A stretch of DNA of 64,000 nucleotides, taken from the NCBI RefSeq assembly GCF_050314555.1, contig NZ_JBNPNH010000003.1, positions 124,001 through 188,000 of the forward strand, in the 5' to 3' direction. The DNA comes from Spyradosoma sp004558035 (lineage in GTDB: Bacteria > Verrucomicrobiota > Verrucomicrobiia > Opitutales > UBA953). Position 1 is the stretch's first letter, and each line of letters starts with the position of its first letter. Positions 46,967 to 55,629 of this stretch are shown here, in pieces. The position numbers and the translations under genes were made by a program. The notes beneath the pieces are model-generated. The model was not told the origin of the DNA, ran no database searches, and worked only from the letters and a program-made list of their open reading frames with translations.

Positions 46967-47776
46967 TTACTGCAGGACGTCCTCGCGGACGACGGACGGC
47001 GCTCCCGAAACAATGCCCGAGCCCGCCGGCGTCAGATACGCGGGAACGAGCAGTCCCTTGGTGTCGGAAATCGTGGCGTCCGCCCAGCCGCGCACCATTT
47101 CGAAATTCTGCGCGGCGTCCTTGGAATTGGGATTGATCACGAAATTCGCGCCCAGCGAGGCGGCGTTCGGGCAGTCCATGTACTTCGAGCGGAACTTGCC
47201 CGCCGCGTCGAACGGCGAGATCACCATGTCGTTGTATTCGAACTCAATGTAGTAATACGCGGGCTTGGCGTTGCCGGAAGTGACCTCCTTGTCGCGCTCG
47301 ATGATTTCGCCGGGAATGTAGAACGCGTACGCCTTCTTGCCGTCGCCGACCTTCAGCGCGGCGAAGCGCACGCTCGCGCGGTAGGACGTGAACTTCGCGG
47401 ACGCGTCGCCGCCGGCTTCCGCGACCGCCTTGTCCACGGCTTCCATGCCTTTTTTCCCGCGGGCGCGGGAGCTCGTCATGCCGTCGCCGGAAAGCGACGC
47501 CGCCGTGCGCTTGTACATCAGCGTCAGCGTCATCTTCACATTGTTGAGGAACGAGCCGGACAGATAGCCGTCCGCGCTCGGCTGCACCTTGAATTCGATC
47601 AGCGTCTGCCCCCACTTGTATTTCTGGTCGGCGTTCGGCATCGAAACCTGCTTGAAGTCGACCTTGTCGATCTGAATGTTGGGGATTTTCGCGGGCGCTT
47701 CCTGAGCGAACGCGGAAACGGCGCACGCGAAGAGCGCCGCGGACAATGCGAGAATTTGCTTGAGGGGATTTTTCAT
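46967..47776 (-). CDS. Amuc_1102-family pilus-like protein
   Basis: 269 aa with a signal peptide (MKNPLKQILALSAALFACAVSAFAQ). The mature part is beta-rich (KVDFKQVSMPNADQKYKWGQTLIEFKVQPSADGYLSGSFLNNVKMTLTLMYKR) with a conserved-looking YYYIEFEYNDMVIS segment. It heads the five-gene operon, 40 bp before the PilM/N-like gene, matching Amuc_1102 in Akkermansia. Function there is undefined; a periplasmic or surface pilus component is likely. Confidence 0.8.
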   Translation of the reverse strand: MKNPLKQILALSAALFACAVSAFAQEAPAKIPNIQIDKVDFKQVSMPNADQKYKWGQTLIEFKVQPSADGYLSGSFLNNVKMTLTLMYKRTAASLSGDGMTSSRARGKKGMEAVDKAVAEAGGDASAKFTSYRASVRFAALKVGDGKKAYAFYIPGEIIERDKEVTSGNAKPAYYYIEFEYNDMVISPFDAAGKFRSKYMDCPNAASLGANFVINPNSKDAAQNFEMVRGWADATISDTKGLLVPAYLTPAGSGIVSGAPSVVREDVLQ

Positions 47777-47863
47777 AAGGGGGAAAAGAAAGTTTTGGTT
47801 TTAAGCTCTCGGGGAAAAGGAACTGCCGAGGATTAAAAAAGCTCGCGGACCGCTTTTCAATCA

Positions 47864-47902
47864 CAAAAAAAGAAGCCCCGCGCACGAAAACGCGCGCGGG
47901 GA
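47864..47902 (-). terminator. Intrinsic terminator after the LptE-like gene
   Basis: Stem CCCCGCGC / GCGCGGGG with seven A to the left, giving a U-run on the minus strand. It separates the fabH-bamD-lptE group from the pilus-like operon. Confidence 0.8.
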
Positions 47903-47915
47903 CGCCGGCTGGCGC

Positions 47916-48422
47916 TCACCAGACGCCGACGACGAGGTCGCGGATCTTGCGCGCCGCGTCGCGGGAAATCTGCGGGAACGCCTGCGTTTCGAGCAGCCCC
48001 GTCTGCCCGCCCATGTAGGTTTCGGCGGAGACGCTCACCGCGCGGTCGCGGAAGTAGTATTTGCCCGTGCGCGCGTCGAGCAGCGAGCACGAAAACTTCA
48101 CCGTCAGCGTCTGCGTGCTCGCGACGCCGGTGTCGCGGGAATTCGTCAGCGAGACGGAGCGCTTCACGTCCGCGACGACGATTTCGAGACGCGCGTTCCC
48201 GCCGTAGACGACGGTCTTCAGACCGGGCTCGGCGTCGAGCGCGTCGGCAACGTCGGTCGCGAGCGTCGCCTGCGTCTGCGTGAGCTCGGTCATGTTCTTG
48301 ATCGGCGCGACGACGACGGTCGAAAACGGCAGCTTCCCGTGCGCGCCGAGCGAATAGGAACACGCCGCGCACAGCAGCGTTCCCGCGAAAAGACAAAACA
48401 GCGAAATCGGACGTCGGAACAT
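47916..48422 (-). CDS. lptE: LPS-assembly lipoprotein LptE-like
   Basis: 168 aa from ATG at 48422, with an AGGAGA site 9-10 bp upstream; an alternative ATG at 48431 overlaps the upstream stop (ATGA). Signal with lipobox LCAAC, then SYSLGAHGKLPFSTVVVAPIKNMTELTQTQATLATDVADAL, the LptE pattern in which a short Y-x-L-G strand leads to IxxPxFxNxT. LptE plugs the LptD outer membrane translocon. Together with rfaE1 it points to heptose-containing LPS. Confidence 0.75.
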   Translation of the reverse strand: MFRRPISLFCLFAGTLLCAACSYSLGAHGKLPFSTVVVAPIKNMTELTQTQATLATDVADALDAEPGLKTVVYGGNARLEIVVADVKRSVSLTNSRDTGVASTQTLTVKFSCSLLDARTGKYYFRDRAVSVSAETYMGGQTGLLETQAFPQISRDAARKIRDLVVGVW

Positions 48423-48427
48423 AAAGA

Positions 48428-49849
48428 TCATTCTCCTGCGGGATCGGCGAAGACGCGGCGCGGCTCGGCGGCGTCCTCCGCGGCGGCGGCTTCTCCCTCG
48501 TCCGCGCGCTCGAGCGAATCCGCGGAGCGGAAGCCCATTTCCTCGAGGGATTTCTGCGAGGGCGCGTCCGCGAAATCCGTCGTGCGCGGGGCGGGATAAC
48601 GGCCGAAAAGCCAATCGATGAAGGTGAGATCCGCGCGCTTGCCGCGGCGGATTTTTTCGATGCGTTCCCGCGCGCGGTCGGCGGCCTCGGATTCCGGCGC
48701 GTGCGTGATCGCCTCGTTGTAGAACACGAGCGCGGCGCGCATGTTGTTGCGGCGCACGTAATAAAAATCGCCGACGGAAAGGCGGTTTTCCGCGAGGCGC
48801 ATGCGCAGCGCCTCCGTGCGGCCGTAGGCGTATTCCGCCTGCGGATGCTCCGGAAAGAGCGTGTAGAAATCCGTGTAGTAATTGAGCGCGCGGCGCGTCG
48901 AGACCTGGTCCCATTCCGCGCCGGGGGAAAGCTTTTCGTAAATGCCCGCGAGGAGCAGGTACGCCTCGGGAACGAGCGGCGATTCCGGATGCGAGCCGAT
49001 GAGCATCTCGAACGCGCCGATGGCGTCGCGGACGCGGTCGCCCTCGAAGATCTCCTCCGAGATTTCCGACGCGAAGACGCCCTTGCGGAAGAGCAGACGC
49101 GGCGCGAGCGCGGACTGCGGCGCGAGCGCGTAGAGCTCGTCGTAGAGACGCAGCACCGCCTTGCGGTCCTTCAGCCACGGCAGACGCCCGCCGAACTTGC
49201 GCGGGCGCACGCCCTGCCGCCCCGATTCCGCGATGACGTAGCCCTGCGCGAGCGCGTCCGCGATGCGGTCCGAGCCCGGGTAGGTGGAGACGAGCGTGCG
49301 GACACGGTCGAAAGCCTCCTCGAAGCGCCGCTGCAGCGTCAGAATCACGCTCTGGCGGAAAAGCGCCTCCGCCGCGAAAAGCGTCGTCGGGAACGCCTCC
49401 ACGACGGCTTCGCAGCGTTCGAGCGCCGCCGCGCAGTCCGGTCCCGCCGTGTAGAAGACGGCGGCGCCGCCGTCTTCGCCCGCGTGATTCGGGTCGCGCG
49501 AAAGATTGTAGGCGTCGGCGAGCATCGCGATCGCCTCCGCGCGGACGTCGTCGGAGACGCGCCACGCGCGGGAACGTTCCCAAAGCGCCTCGGCGTAAGC
49601 CTTCACGAGCGGCTCGCGCGCGCCGAGCTCCTCGCCGCTTTCCTCGACGGCGGCGGCGATCGCCGCCCAGGTTTCCGCCGGCATCGCTCCGCCCCGCCCG
49701 GCCGCGTCTTCCGCGTCCGCGGGAACGGCGGTCGTCGTCGGAGGTGGCGGGGGCGTCTTTTCCGTCTCCGCCGCGCTCTCCGCAAAAGAAGCCGCGGGAA
49801 CGCCGCAAAGCGCCGCCGCGGCGAAAAATGCCGTCGTTCCGAACTTCAT
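48428..49849 (-). CDS. BamD/YfiO-like tetratricopeptide protein
   Basis: 473 aa from ATG at 49849 (MKFGTTAFFAAAALCGVPAASFA signal peptide). A Pro-rich linker (EKTPPPPPTTTAVP) precedes many TPR-type helices (DCAAALERCEAVVEAFPTTLFAAEALFRQSVILTLQRRFEEAFDRVRTLVSTYPGSDRIADA; ALNYYTDFYTLFPEHPQAEYAYGRTEALRMRLAENRLSVGDFYYVRRNNMRAALVFYNEAITHAPESEAA). The last repeat block, LAxxxLxVGxFYxxRxxxxAAxxxY, matches BamD of the outer membrane protein assembly complex. There is no lipobox, and it is much longer than BamD (about 245 aa), so it may be an extended BamD or a different TPR protein. Coupled to lptE by overlap. Confidence 0.7.
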   Translation of the reverse strand: MKFGTTAFFAAAALCGVPAASFAESAAETEKTPPPPPTTTAVPADAEDAAGRGGAMPAETWAAIAAAVEESGEELGAREPLVKAYAEALWERSRAWRVSDDVRAEAIAMLADAYNLSRDPNHAGEDGGAAVFYTAGPDCAAALERCEAVVEAFPTTLFAAEALFRQSVILTLQRRFEEAFDRVRTLVSTYPGSDRIADALAQGYVIAESGRQGVRPRKFGGRLPWLKDRKAVLRLYDELYALAPQSALAPRLLFRKGVFASEISEEIFEGDRVRDAIGAFEMLIGSHPESPLVPEAYLLLAGIYEKLSPGAEWDQVSTRRALNYYTDFYTLFPEHPQAEYAYGRTEALRMRLAENRLSVGDFYYVRRNNMRAALVFYNEAITHAPESEAADRARERIEKIRRGKRADLTFIDWLFGRYPAPRTTDFADAPSQKSLEEMGFRSADSLERADEGEAAAAEDAAEPRRVFADPAGE

Positions 49850-49857
49850 GCGCCGCC

Positions 49858-50856
49858 TTATTTCCAGCGGATGAGCGTCGCGCCCCACGTGAAGCCGCCG
49901 CCGAACGCCGTCAGCAGCACGAGGTCGCCCTCCTTGAACCGGCCCGCGTCGTAGGCTTCCTTCATGCAGTTCGGAATCGTCGCCGAGGACGTGTTGCCGT
50001 AATTCTGCAGGTTGACGCAGAAACGTTCGAGCGGAATGCCGAGCTGGCGCGCCACGGCGTCGATGATGCGCAGGTTCGCCTGGTGCGGAATCACGCACTT
50101 GATCTCGTCCGCCGAGACGTTGCATTTTTCGAGCAGACGCCGGCAGCAGTCCGACATCGTGCGCACCGCGATCTTGAAGACTTCCTGCCCCGCCATGTGC
50201 AGATAATGGTCGCCCCCGCGCACGGTCTCGTAGCTCGCCGGACACGCGCTCCCGCCCGCGGGCAGGCTCAGCAGATCGCCGTTGGAACCGTCCGCGCCGA
50301 GGATGTTGCCGAGAATGCCGACGTAGGGCTCGTTGCATTTCGTGAGCACGAACGCCGCCGACGCGTCGCCGAAGAGCACGCAGGTGTTGCGGTCTTCCCA
50401 GTTGACGATGGAGGAAAGCTTTTCCGTCGAGATGATGAGCACGTTGCGGTAGTCGCCCGCGCGCAGCATGTGATTCGCGATCTGCATCATGTAGATGAAG
50501 CCCGAACACGCCGCCGACATGTCGAACGCGGGAACGTCCTTGATGCCGAGCTTTGCCTGCGTGCGGCACGCCGTGGACGGGAACGCGTGGTCCGGCGTCG
50601 CCGTCGCGACGATGATGAGGTCGATCTCGTCCTTGGAAATGCCCGCGTCGGCGATCGCCTTTTCGCCCGCCTTCGCCGCCATGTCCGAAGCGCTCTCGGA
50701 CGCGTCCGCGAGCCGGCGCTCGACGATGCCCGTCCGCGTGCGGATCCATTCGTCCGACGTGTCGACGAGGCGCGTCAGATCGGCGTTGGTCAGGCGGCGC
50801 TCCGGCGTATAGACGCCCATGCCGCGAACATAAACGGACGGTGTAGGAGTTCTCAT
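49858..50856 (-). CDS. fabH: 3-oxoacyl-[acyl-carrier-protein] synthase III
   Basis: 332 aa. Thiolase fold with the FabH triad: Cys in DMSAACSGFIYMMQ, His in VIPHQANLRII, Asn in QNYGNTSSATIP, and C-terminal LLTAFGGGFTWGATLIRW. Starts fatty-acid synthesis by condensing an acyl-CoA with malonyl-ACP. It heads a transcript with bamD-like and lptE genes (8-bp gap) and is divergent from menC across an 85-bp spacer that must hold both promoters. Confidence 0.96.
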   Translation of the reverse strand: MRTPTPSVYVRGMGVYTPERRLTNADLTRLVDTSDEWIRTRTGIVERRLADASESASDMAAKAGEKAIADAGISKDEIDLIIVATATPDHAFPSTACRTQAKLGIKDVPAFDMSAACSGFIYMMQIANHMLRAGDYRNVLIISTEKLSSIVNWEDRNTCVLFGDASAAFVLTKCNEPYVGILGNILGADGSNGDLLSLPAGGSACPASYETVRGGDHYLHMAGQEVFKIAVRTMSDCCRRLLEKCNVSADEIKCVIPHQANLRIIDAVARQLGIPLERFCVNLQNYGNTSSATIPNCMKEAYDAGRFKEGDLVLLTAFGGGFTWGATLIRWK

Positions 50857-50941
50857 GATTGCCGATTATGAAACAGCTTTTCCCCCGAAATGGGAACAAA
50901 AAACTTTCCGCGCGCGCGCCGCCGCCGTAAGCTTTCCGACC

Positions 50942-51922
50942 ATGAACCGAAGCCCGCTGAAACTCGCCTTCGAGCACGTCTCCCGCCCCTTCCGCGTTCC
51001 CGTGAAAACGGCGCGCGGAACGGCCGCCGCGCGCGAAACGATCGTCGTCTCGATGCGCGACGAAGCCGGGCGCGTCGGCAGGGGCGAAATCGCGCCCTGG
51101 GGGGGCTTCGGATGCGAGACGCTCGACGCCGCGGAAGCCGCCCTGCGCGCGCTCGCGGAACACGCGGGAAAGCCCGAAAGCCTCGCCGACGCCGTTCCCG
51201 CCCGCCTGCCGTGCACGCGCCACGCGCTCGCCGCCGCCGCCTTCTTCCTCGACAACCCCGCCGAGTTCGCCGCGCCCGAGCCGACGCCCGCCGCCGTCTG
51301 CCGCCTGATTCCGCGCGACGCCGCCGACGCGCCCGAAACCCTCGCCGAAAAAATCCGCCGCGCGCACGCCGAAGGCTTCCGCGCCTTCAAAATCAAAATC
51401 GGACTCGCCGCCCTCGCCGACGAAGTCGCGCTCTGCGACGCCCTGCTCCGTCTCGCCGCGGAAAGCTTCCCGGACGCGCGGCTGCGCTTCGACGCCAACG
51501 GCGCCTGGCGCGACGACGCCCTCGACGCGCTCGCGCCCCTCGCGGCGTTCCCGCAGCTCGAATTCGTCGAACAGCCGCTCGCGCCCGCGCCGGAGAACGA
51601 CGCCGCCGTTCTCGCGCTCCCGCGGGAACGCGCCGCCAAAATCGCGCTCGACGAATCCCTGCGCGAGCCGTGGACGCTGCCCGACGACGCGCCCGTCGTC
51701 GCCGTCGTGAAGCCGCTCCTCGTCGGAGACTTTCCGCGACTGCGCGCCTGGCTGCGGCGCGAAAACGCCGCGCCGCGTTTCGTGCTCTCCTCGGTCTTCG
51801 AGACGGACGTCGGCCGCTCCGTCCTGCGCGCGCTCTGCGCCCGCGCCGCCGACAATCCGCGCGCGCTCGCCGCCGGCGTCGGCACCCTCGCCTTCTTCCG
51901 GGAAAACCCGCCGCGTCATTAA
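50942..51922 (+). CDS. menC: o-Succinylbenzoate synthase (enolase superfamily)
   Basis: 326 aa from ATG at 50942 (MNRSPLKLAFEHVSRPFRVPVKTARG). Enolase-superfamily active site: FKIKIG (Lys pair), RFDANGAW (Asp ligand), FVEQPL (Glu ligand), ALDESL (Asp ligand) and VVKPLL (Lys). Muconate-lactonizing subgroup; OSBS is the likeliest function since menH is also in the window, but dipeptide epimerase cannot be excluded by reading alone. Long upstream extension to 50855 overlaps the promoter and is rejected. Confidence 0.8.
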   Translation: MNRSPLKLAFEHVSRPFRVPVKTARGTAAARETIVVSMRDEAGRVGRGEIAPWGGFGCETLDAAEAALRALAEHAGKPESLADAVPARLPCTRHALAAAAFFLDNPAEFAAPEPTPAAVCRLIPRDAADAPETLAEKIRRAHAEGFRAFKIKIGLAALADEVALCDALLRLAAESFPDARLRFDANGAWRDDALDALAPLAAFPQLEFVEQPLAPAPENDAAVLALPRERAAKIALDESLREPWTLPDDAPVVAVVKPLLVGDFPRLRAWLRRENAAPRFVLSSVFETDVGRSVLRALCARAADNPRALAAGVGTLAFFRENPPRH

Positions 51923-52008
51923 AATCCGCATACATGTTTTTTCATCACCACGGGATCTCGCGGAAATCTTCACGGAAAACGCCGAAACGCGGAAGCGTTC
52001 CCGCACAC

Positions 52009-52044
52009 AAAAAAAACGTCCCCGCGGATCGCTCCGCAGGGACG
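52009..52044 (-). terminator. Intrinsic terminator of the second PEP-CTERM gene
   Basis: Arms CGTCCCCGCGGA / TCCGCAGGGACG with loop TCGC (one mismatch) and eight A at the left, giving a U-run on the minus strand. The 90 bp between it and the PEP-CTERM stop holds nothing recognisable. Confidence 0.8.
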
Positions 52045-52140
52045 CCAACACACACTATGAAAAAAGTCGAGGAGTCGAAAAGGTTTAAGAGGTCGAGGAG
52101 TAATTACTTTTAAACTCCTGAACTCCTCCGCTCCTGAACT

Positions 52141-52983
52141 TTATTTTCTCCGGCGGCGACGCGTTCCCGCCAACGCCAGCGCGCCCAGGCCCGCCAGCAG
52201 CCCGAACGCCGACGGCTCGGGAACGGCACCGCAAGCTTCAACGGCGAGCTTCAGCCCAGAAGCGTCGTTCGTCGTAGAAAGCCAATAATACCCCTGTGTT
52301 CCTATTTTATCCGAATCGCTCGTATAGGTCAGCAGATTGCCGCAAGCGTCCGTGACGGTAATTCCGCTGACATCCCAGTTCGCCGTCGCGGAATAAGTCG
52401 TCGCCGACAAAAGAGAATAGGAATAATTCTTGGACGTCATGGAAATTGATCCGGTAAACTTCACGTTTTTCCCGGTAACGCCCCCGTTCGTCGTAAGTCC
52501 AGAATCATTGGTGATGGAGGAAAAATTGAGCATGGAGGATCCTCCAAAGTCTCCGAAATCGAAAGTGTAAGCCTTGTTCGTGTATCCGCCCAAAGCAATG
52601 GAACCAGACAGCGTGACGCTTTCGCCGAGATAAATTCTCCCGTGCGTCAGTTTTCCGCTCATGACAATATCGAGCGCGGTGGAATTTGAAGTGAATGTTT
52701 GGGCATTGTCAGCCCACGCGTAATCGTACCCGATAACGGCGGTATTGTTGTCTCCGGGCGTCCAATTATTCGTCGTGTTCATCGACTGAGCCGTGGCGCC
52801 TGTCAGATAATCCCACGCGGCCCCGTCGGTCCAGTTCCCGCCGTTTGAGGACGTCCAAGCGTACACATACGCGTTGCCATTGTTGCTGTCCTTATAGTCC
52901 GAAGCGCTGGTAGTGAAACTATACGCGTTCGCGCAGAGCGTTCCCGCGGCGAGGAGTGAGGTAATAGTGATGATGTGTTTCAT
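52141..52983 (-). CDS. Second small PEP-CTERM surface protein
   Basis: 280 aa from ATG at 52983. Signal MKHIITITSLLAAGTLCANA resembles that of the island PEP-CTERM protein. The body is Gly/Ser/Thr/Asn-rich with autotransporter-like strands (AWADNAQTFTSNSTALDIVMSGKLTHGRIYLGESVTLSGSIALGGYTNKAYTFDFGDFG). Tail VPEPSAFGLLAGLGALALAG plus TRRRRRK is a PEP-CTERM signal, and the DNA for the tail contains a copy of GCGGGAACG. Body composition is near 50 percent GC, lower than neighbours. Starts to codons further upstream would run through the poly-G tract. Probably exosortase-anchored at the surface; role unknown. Confidence 0.9.
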   Translation of the reverse strand: MKHIITITSLLAAGTLCANAYSFTTSASDYKDSNNGNAYVYAWTSSNGGNWTDGAAWDYLTGATAQSMNTTNNWTPGDNNTAVIGYDYAWADNAQTFTSNSTALDIVMSGKLTHGRIYLGESVTLSGSIALGGYTNKAYTFDFGDFGGSSMLNFSSITNDSGLTTNGGVTGKNVKFTGSISMTSKNYSYSLLSATTYSATANWDVSGITVTDACGNLLTYTSDSDKIGTQGYYWLSTTNDASGLKLAVEACGAVPEPSAFGLLAGLGALALAGTRRRRRK

Positions 52984-52997
52984 AAGTGAGAAAAACA

Positions 52998-53030
52998 ATA
53001 ATGCCCCCCCCCCCGTATGTAAATCGTCAA
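52998..53030 (-). promoter_or_regulatory. Candidate phase-variable promoter with 11-G tract
   Basis: On the minus strand TTGACG (53030-53025) is followed by ATTTACATAC, 11 uninterrupted G (53014-53004) and a possible -10 CATTAT (53003-52998, 4 of 6). Spacer 21 bp as sequenced; seven G would give 17. The tract directly abuts the -10, as in the promoter at 12236-12267, and the ATG is 14 bp after the -10. Confidence 0.65.
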
Positions 53031-53083
53031 GAAGCGAATTTTCGCCCGGAAAACATTTTTTCTTTGACCTCATTATCATCATT

Positions 53084-54132
53084 TCGAATTTGGGGGCGAA
53101 GGCATTCTTGCCTTCGTTCCCGCGACGCCCGATTTCCTAAGGACACATTTTCGCCGCGCGGCGTTCCCGCGCCTCTCCGAATTCGTGAAATTCGAGCAAT
53201 TCGTGGATAAAAAATCCGCGTCAATCCGCGAGTTCCGCGGGAGATTTCCGCGCTTGCGCGTTCCCGCAATCGCGCACTTACAGCGCGCATCGTTTTCGTT
53301 GCCGTTTCCGTAGGGTTGGCACCCTACGCTAGGCAATTCCGCCCCTTCGGGGCTTTTGAAAATCCTTCCGCACTTTGAAAAGCCCCCGCCGGGGCAACCC
53401 TCTTAGAAACCCCAGGTGGGAACCTGGGGCAGGGCGGAAAATCCGACAAGCCCCGTCGGGGCGACCCTGCTCCGGGCGCGTCCGTCCGCCGCGGGAACAG
53501 GGTCGCCTTTACAAGGCTTTTCCGTTTCGCGTGCATCCCCGGGCTTCCGCCCGGGGTTTCTTTTAGGGCAGCCCCGACGGGGCTTTCATCTGTGTTCATC
53601 CGTGACATCTGCGGCAAAAAACTTTCTGCCCGCCGCGCGGCGTTCCCGCGCCCCGCGACGAAGACGTGGACGTCTTCGCCCCCAAGCGTTCCCGCGAGCG
53701 GATCCGCATGGAATGCGGAACAAAAATAACCCCATGCGGCGGAACGCCGCTTGGGGCTGTGTCTCGGAAAAACCACGCGCCTGAAAGGCGCAACTCCCCT
53801 GCGGGAACGACGCGCCGCGAGGCCTCGTGCGCTTCGGACGGTTGCGCCTTTCAGGCGCGCTCGATGCGCGGAGCGTTCCCCAAGCGCGCGCTTCGCGCCG
53901 CGCATGGGGTTACGCTTGTTCCGCCCCGTCGGGGCGTTTTCCGCGTCAATCCGCGAGTTCCGCGGGAAATTTTTCGCGTTCCCACAATTGCGCACTTACT
54001 GCGTGCATCGTTTTCGCATTTTTCATCACGGAAGCCCGAAAAAATTTGACGCGACGCGCCCGATTCACTCTCGTTTCGGCGTCTTCCGTGAAGATTTTCG
54101 TGAGATTCCGTGGCGAAAAAACGTTCCCGCGG
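53084..54132. repeat. 1-kb gene-free cluster of REP-like palindromes
   Basis: No coding region is supported. Hairpins seen include CGTAGGG...CCCTACG at 53309-53328, GCCCCTTCGGGGC at 53341-53353, CCCCAGGTGGGAACCTGGGG near 53410-53430, AGCCCCGTCGGGGC near 53450, CCCCGGGC...GCCCGGGG near 53537-53556, AGCCCCGACGGGGCT near 53571-53585, and GCCTGAAAGGCGC / GCGCCTTTCAGGC near 53780 and 53847. The first two, in the same order, match 918-972 beside the Y1 transposase. Degenerate spacer repeats (AATCCGCGTCAATCCGCGAG) occur at both ends. Octamer copies are also present. Confidence 0.65.
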
Positions 54133-55494
54133 TCAGACGTTCAGTTCTTCGCCGGGCGCGGGATTGACGACCTTCGTTTTCGGGAGCTGAATCGCGAGCT
54201 CTTCCGCGTACCATTCGCGGGCGGCGGGATCGCCGTGCGTCAGCACGACCAGGCGCGGCTCGACGGCGTTCACGAACTCCATCATGCGTTCCCGCGTCGT
54301 GTGTCCGCTCAGATCGTAGCGCGCGACGGCGGCACGGACGCGCGCGATGTAGTTCAGAGGCGCGAAGCGGAGTTCGTCCGTGTTCGTGCGCGTGAGCAGG
54401 CGGCCGCCCGGCGTGTCCGGATCGCAGTAGCCGACGAACGCGATCAGGTTGTGCGCGTGGTCGAGCATGTTCGAGGCGATGAACCACGCCGGCGTGTTTT
54501 CGACGAGCATGCCGCTCGAAACGAGGTAAATGCCCTGCACGGCGACGTCCGTTCCCGGCGCTTCCCAGGCGCGGAGCGGCTGCACGCCGAGCTCCTTCGC
54601 CATCGCGCGGTGGAAATGCACGTCGCCCGTCTTGCGCGCCATCGTGTCGAAGAAGTCCGCCAGATCGAGCCCGAGCCCCGTGCAGAAGACGGGAACGTTC
54701 TTCGGAATGCGTCCGTCGAGCTTCGCCTTCAGCAGCACGTGAAAAAGGTCCTGCATGCGCCCGAAGGCGAACGCGGGAATCAGCACGGAGCCGCCCGCCG
54801 CGAGCGTTCCCGCGACGTCGCCGACGAGGCGTTCGAGCTCGCCGTCGCGCGTCAGATCCGGATCGACCTCCGTCGCGCCGCGCGTCGTCTCCATGATCAG
54901 CGTGTCGATCTTTTCGAGCGGGAACGCCGCGCCGTCCACCGTCTCCAGATCGTGAAAGCAGACGTCGCCCGTGAGAAAGATCTTCCGGTGCCGGTATTCG
55001 ATCATCACGCCGACGGCGCCCGCGACGTGCCCCGCGGCGTGGAGCGTGAAGGTGATTTCGTCGTCGTGCTCGTGAAACGTCTTCGGCACGCCGAGCGGCA
55101 GCGCCGTCAGCGCGGCCTCGACGCGGTCGAGTTCGCTGTATGTATAAAGCGGATACTCGAAGACGTTCTGCTCCTCGCGCTGGCGCATCATGACGCCGAT
55201 GGAATTGCGCAGAATCCGCGTCGCGACGATGCGCGAAGCCGGCGAGCAGAGCACGCGCGCGCTCGGGTGCTCCCGCAGCGCGACGGGCAGACCGCCGAGG
55301 TGGTCGAGGTGGCAGTGCGTCAGCAGAATGAAGTCCACGGACAGGTCGCGCACCTTCGCGAGATCGGGCAGCGCCGCGCGGCCGAGCTTCTTCGGGTGAA
55401 TCCCGCAGTCGGCGAGAATGCGGAAAGGTCCGATTTCCAAAAGCATGCAGTTGGAACCGATGTCTTCTTCGCTGTTGAGATCCGTGATTTGCAT
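54133..55494 (-). CDS. Beta-CASP metallo-beta-lactamase-fold ribonuclease-like protein
   Basis: 453 aa from ATG at 55494 (MQITDLNSEEDIGSNCMLLEIGPFRILADCGIHP). Zinc motif HCHLDHLGG (HxHxDH), then AAGHVAGAVGVMIEY and FLTGDVCFHD for further metal ligands, and the beta-CASP insertion VLIPAFAFGRMQDLFHVLLKAKLDGRIPKNVPVFCTGLG with VSSGML. C-terminal YDLSGHTTRERMMEFVNAVEPRLVVLTHGDP provides the last His motifs. Related to the CPSF73/Ysh1-type COG1236 proteins, which cut or trim RNA. A longer in-frame extension to 55587 lacks conservation. Confidence 0.88.
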   Translation of the reverse strand: MQITDLNSEEDIGSNCMLLEIGPFRILADCGIHPKKLGRAALPDLAKVRDLSVDFILLTHCHLDHLGGLPVALREHPSARVLCSPASRIVATRILRNSIGVMMRQREEQNVFEYPLYTYSELDRVEAALTALPLGVPKTFHEHDDEITFTLHAAGHVAGAVGVMIEYRHRKIFLTGDVCFHDLETVDGAAFPLEKIDTLIMETTRGATEVDPDLTRDGELERLVGDVAGTLAAGGSVLIPAFAFGRMQDLFHVLLKAKLDGRIPKNVPVFCTGLGLDLADFFDTMARKTGDVHFHRAMAKELGVQPLRAWEAPGTDVAVQGIYLVSSGMLVENTPAWFIASNMLDHAHNLIAFVGYCDPDTPGGRLLTRTNTDELRFAPLNYIARVRAAVARYDLSGHTTRERMMEFVNAVEPRLVVLTHGDPAAREWYAEELAIQLPKTKVVNPAPGEELNV

Positions 55495-55629
55495 AGGCGG
55501 CGCGCTGTCTTCCAAATGCGGAAAACGATAAGCGCTCCGCGCTCCCGCGTAAAACGCAAAATCGCGGGCGCGGCGCCGCGCGGTCAAAACTTTTGCCTTC
55601 GCCGTTCCCGCGCGCTACGCTTTCGCGCC

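Noticed and set aside
51099..51105. Seven-G run in menC as a phase-variation tract
   Set aside because: Short, encodes conserved residues (APWGGFG) and lies in a housekeeping gene; too short to be persuasive.
53084..54132. Repeat cluster considered as a CRISPR array
   Set aside because: Palindromes differ in sequence and spacing, with no regular repeat-spacer unit and no cas gene nearby.
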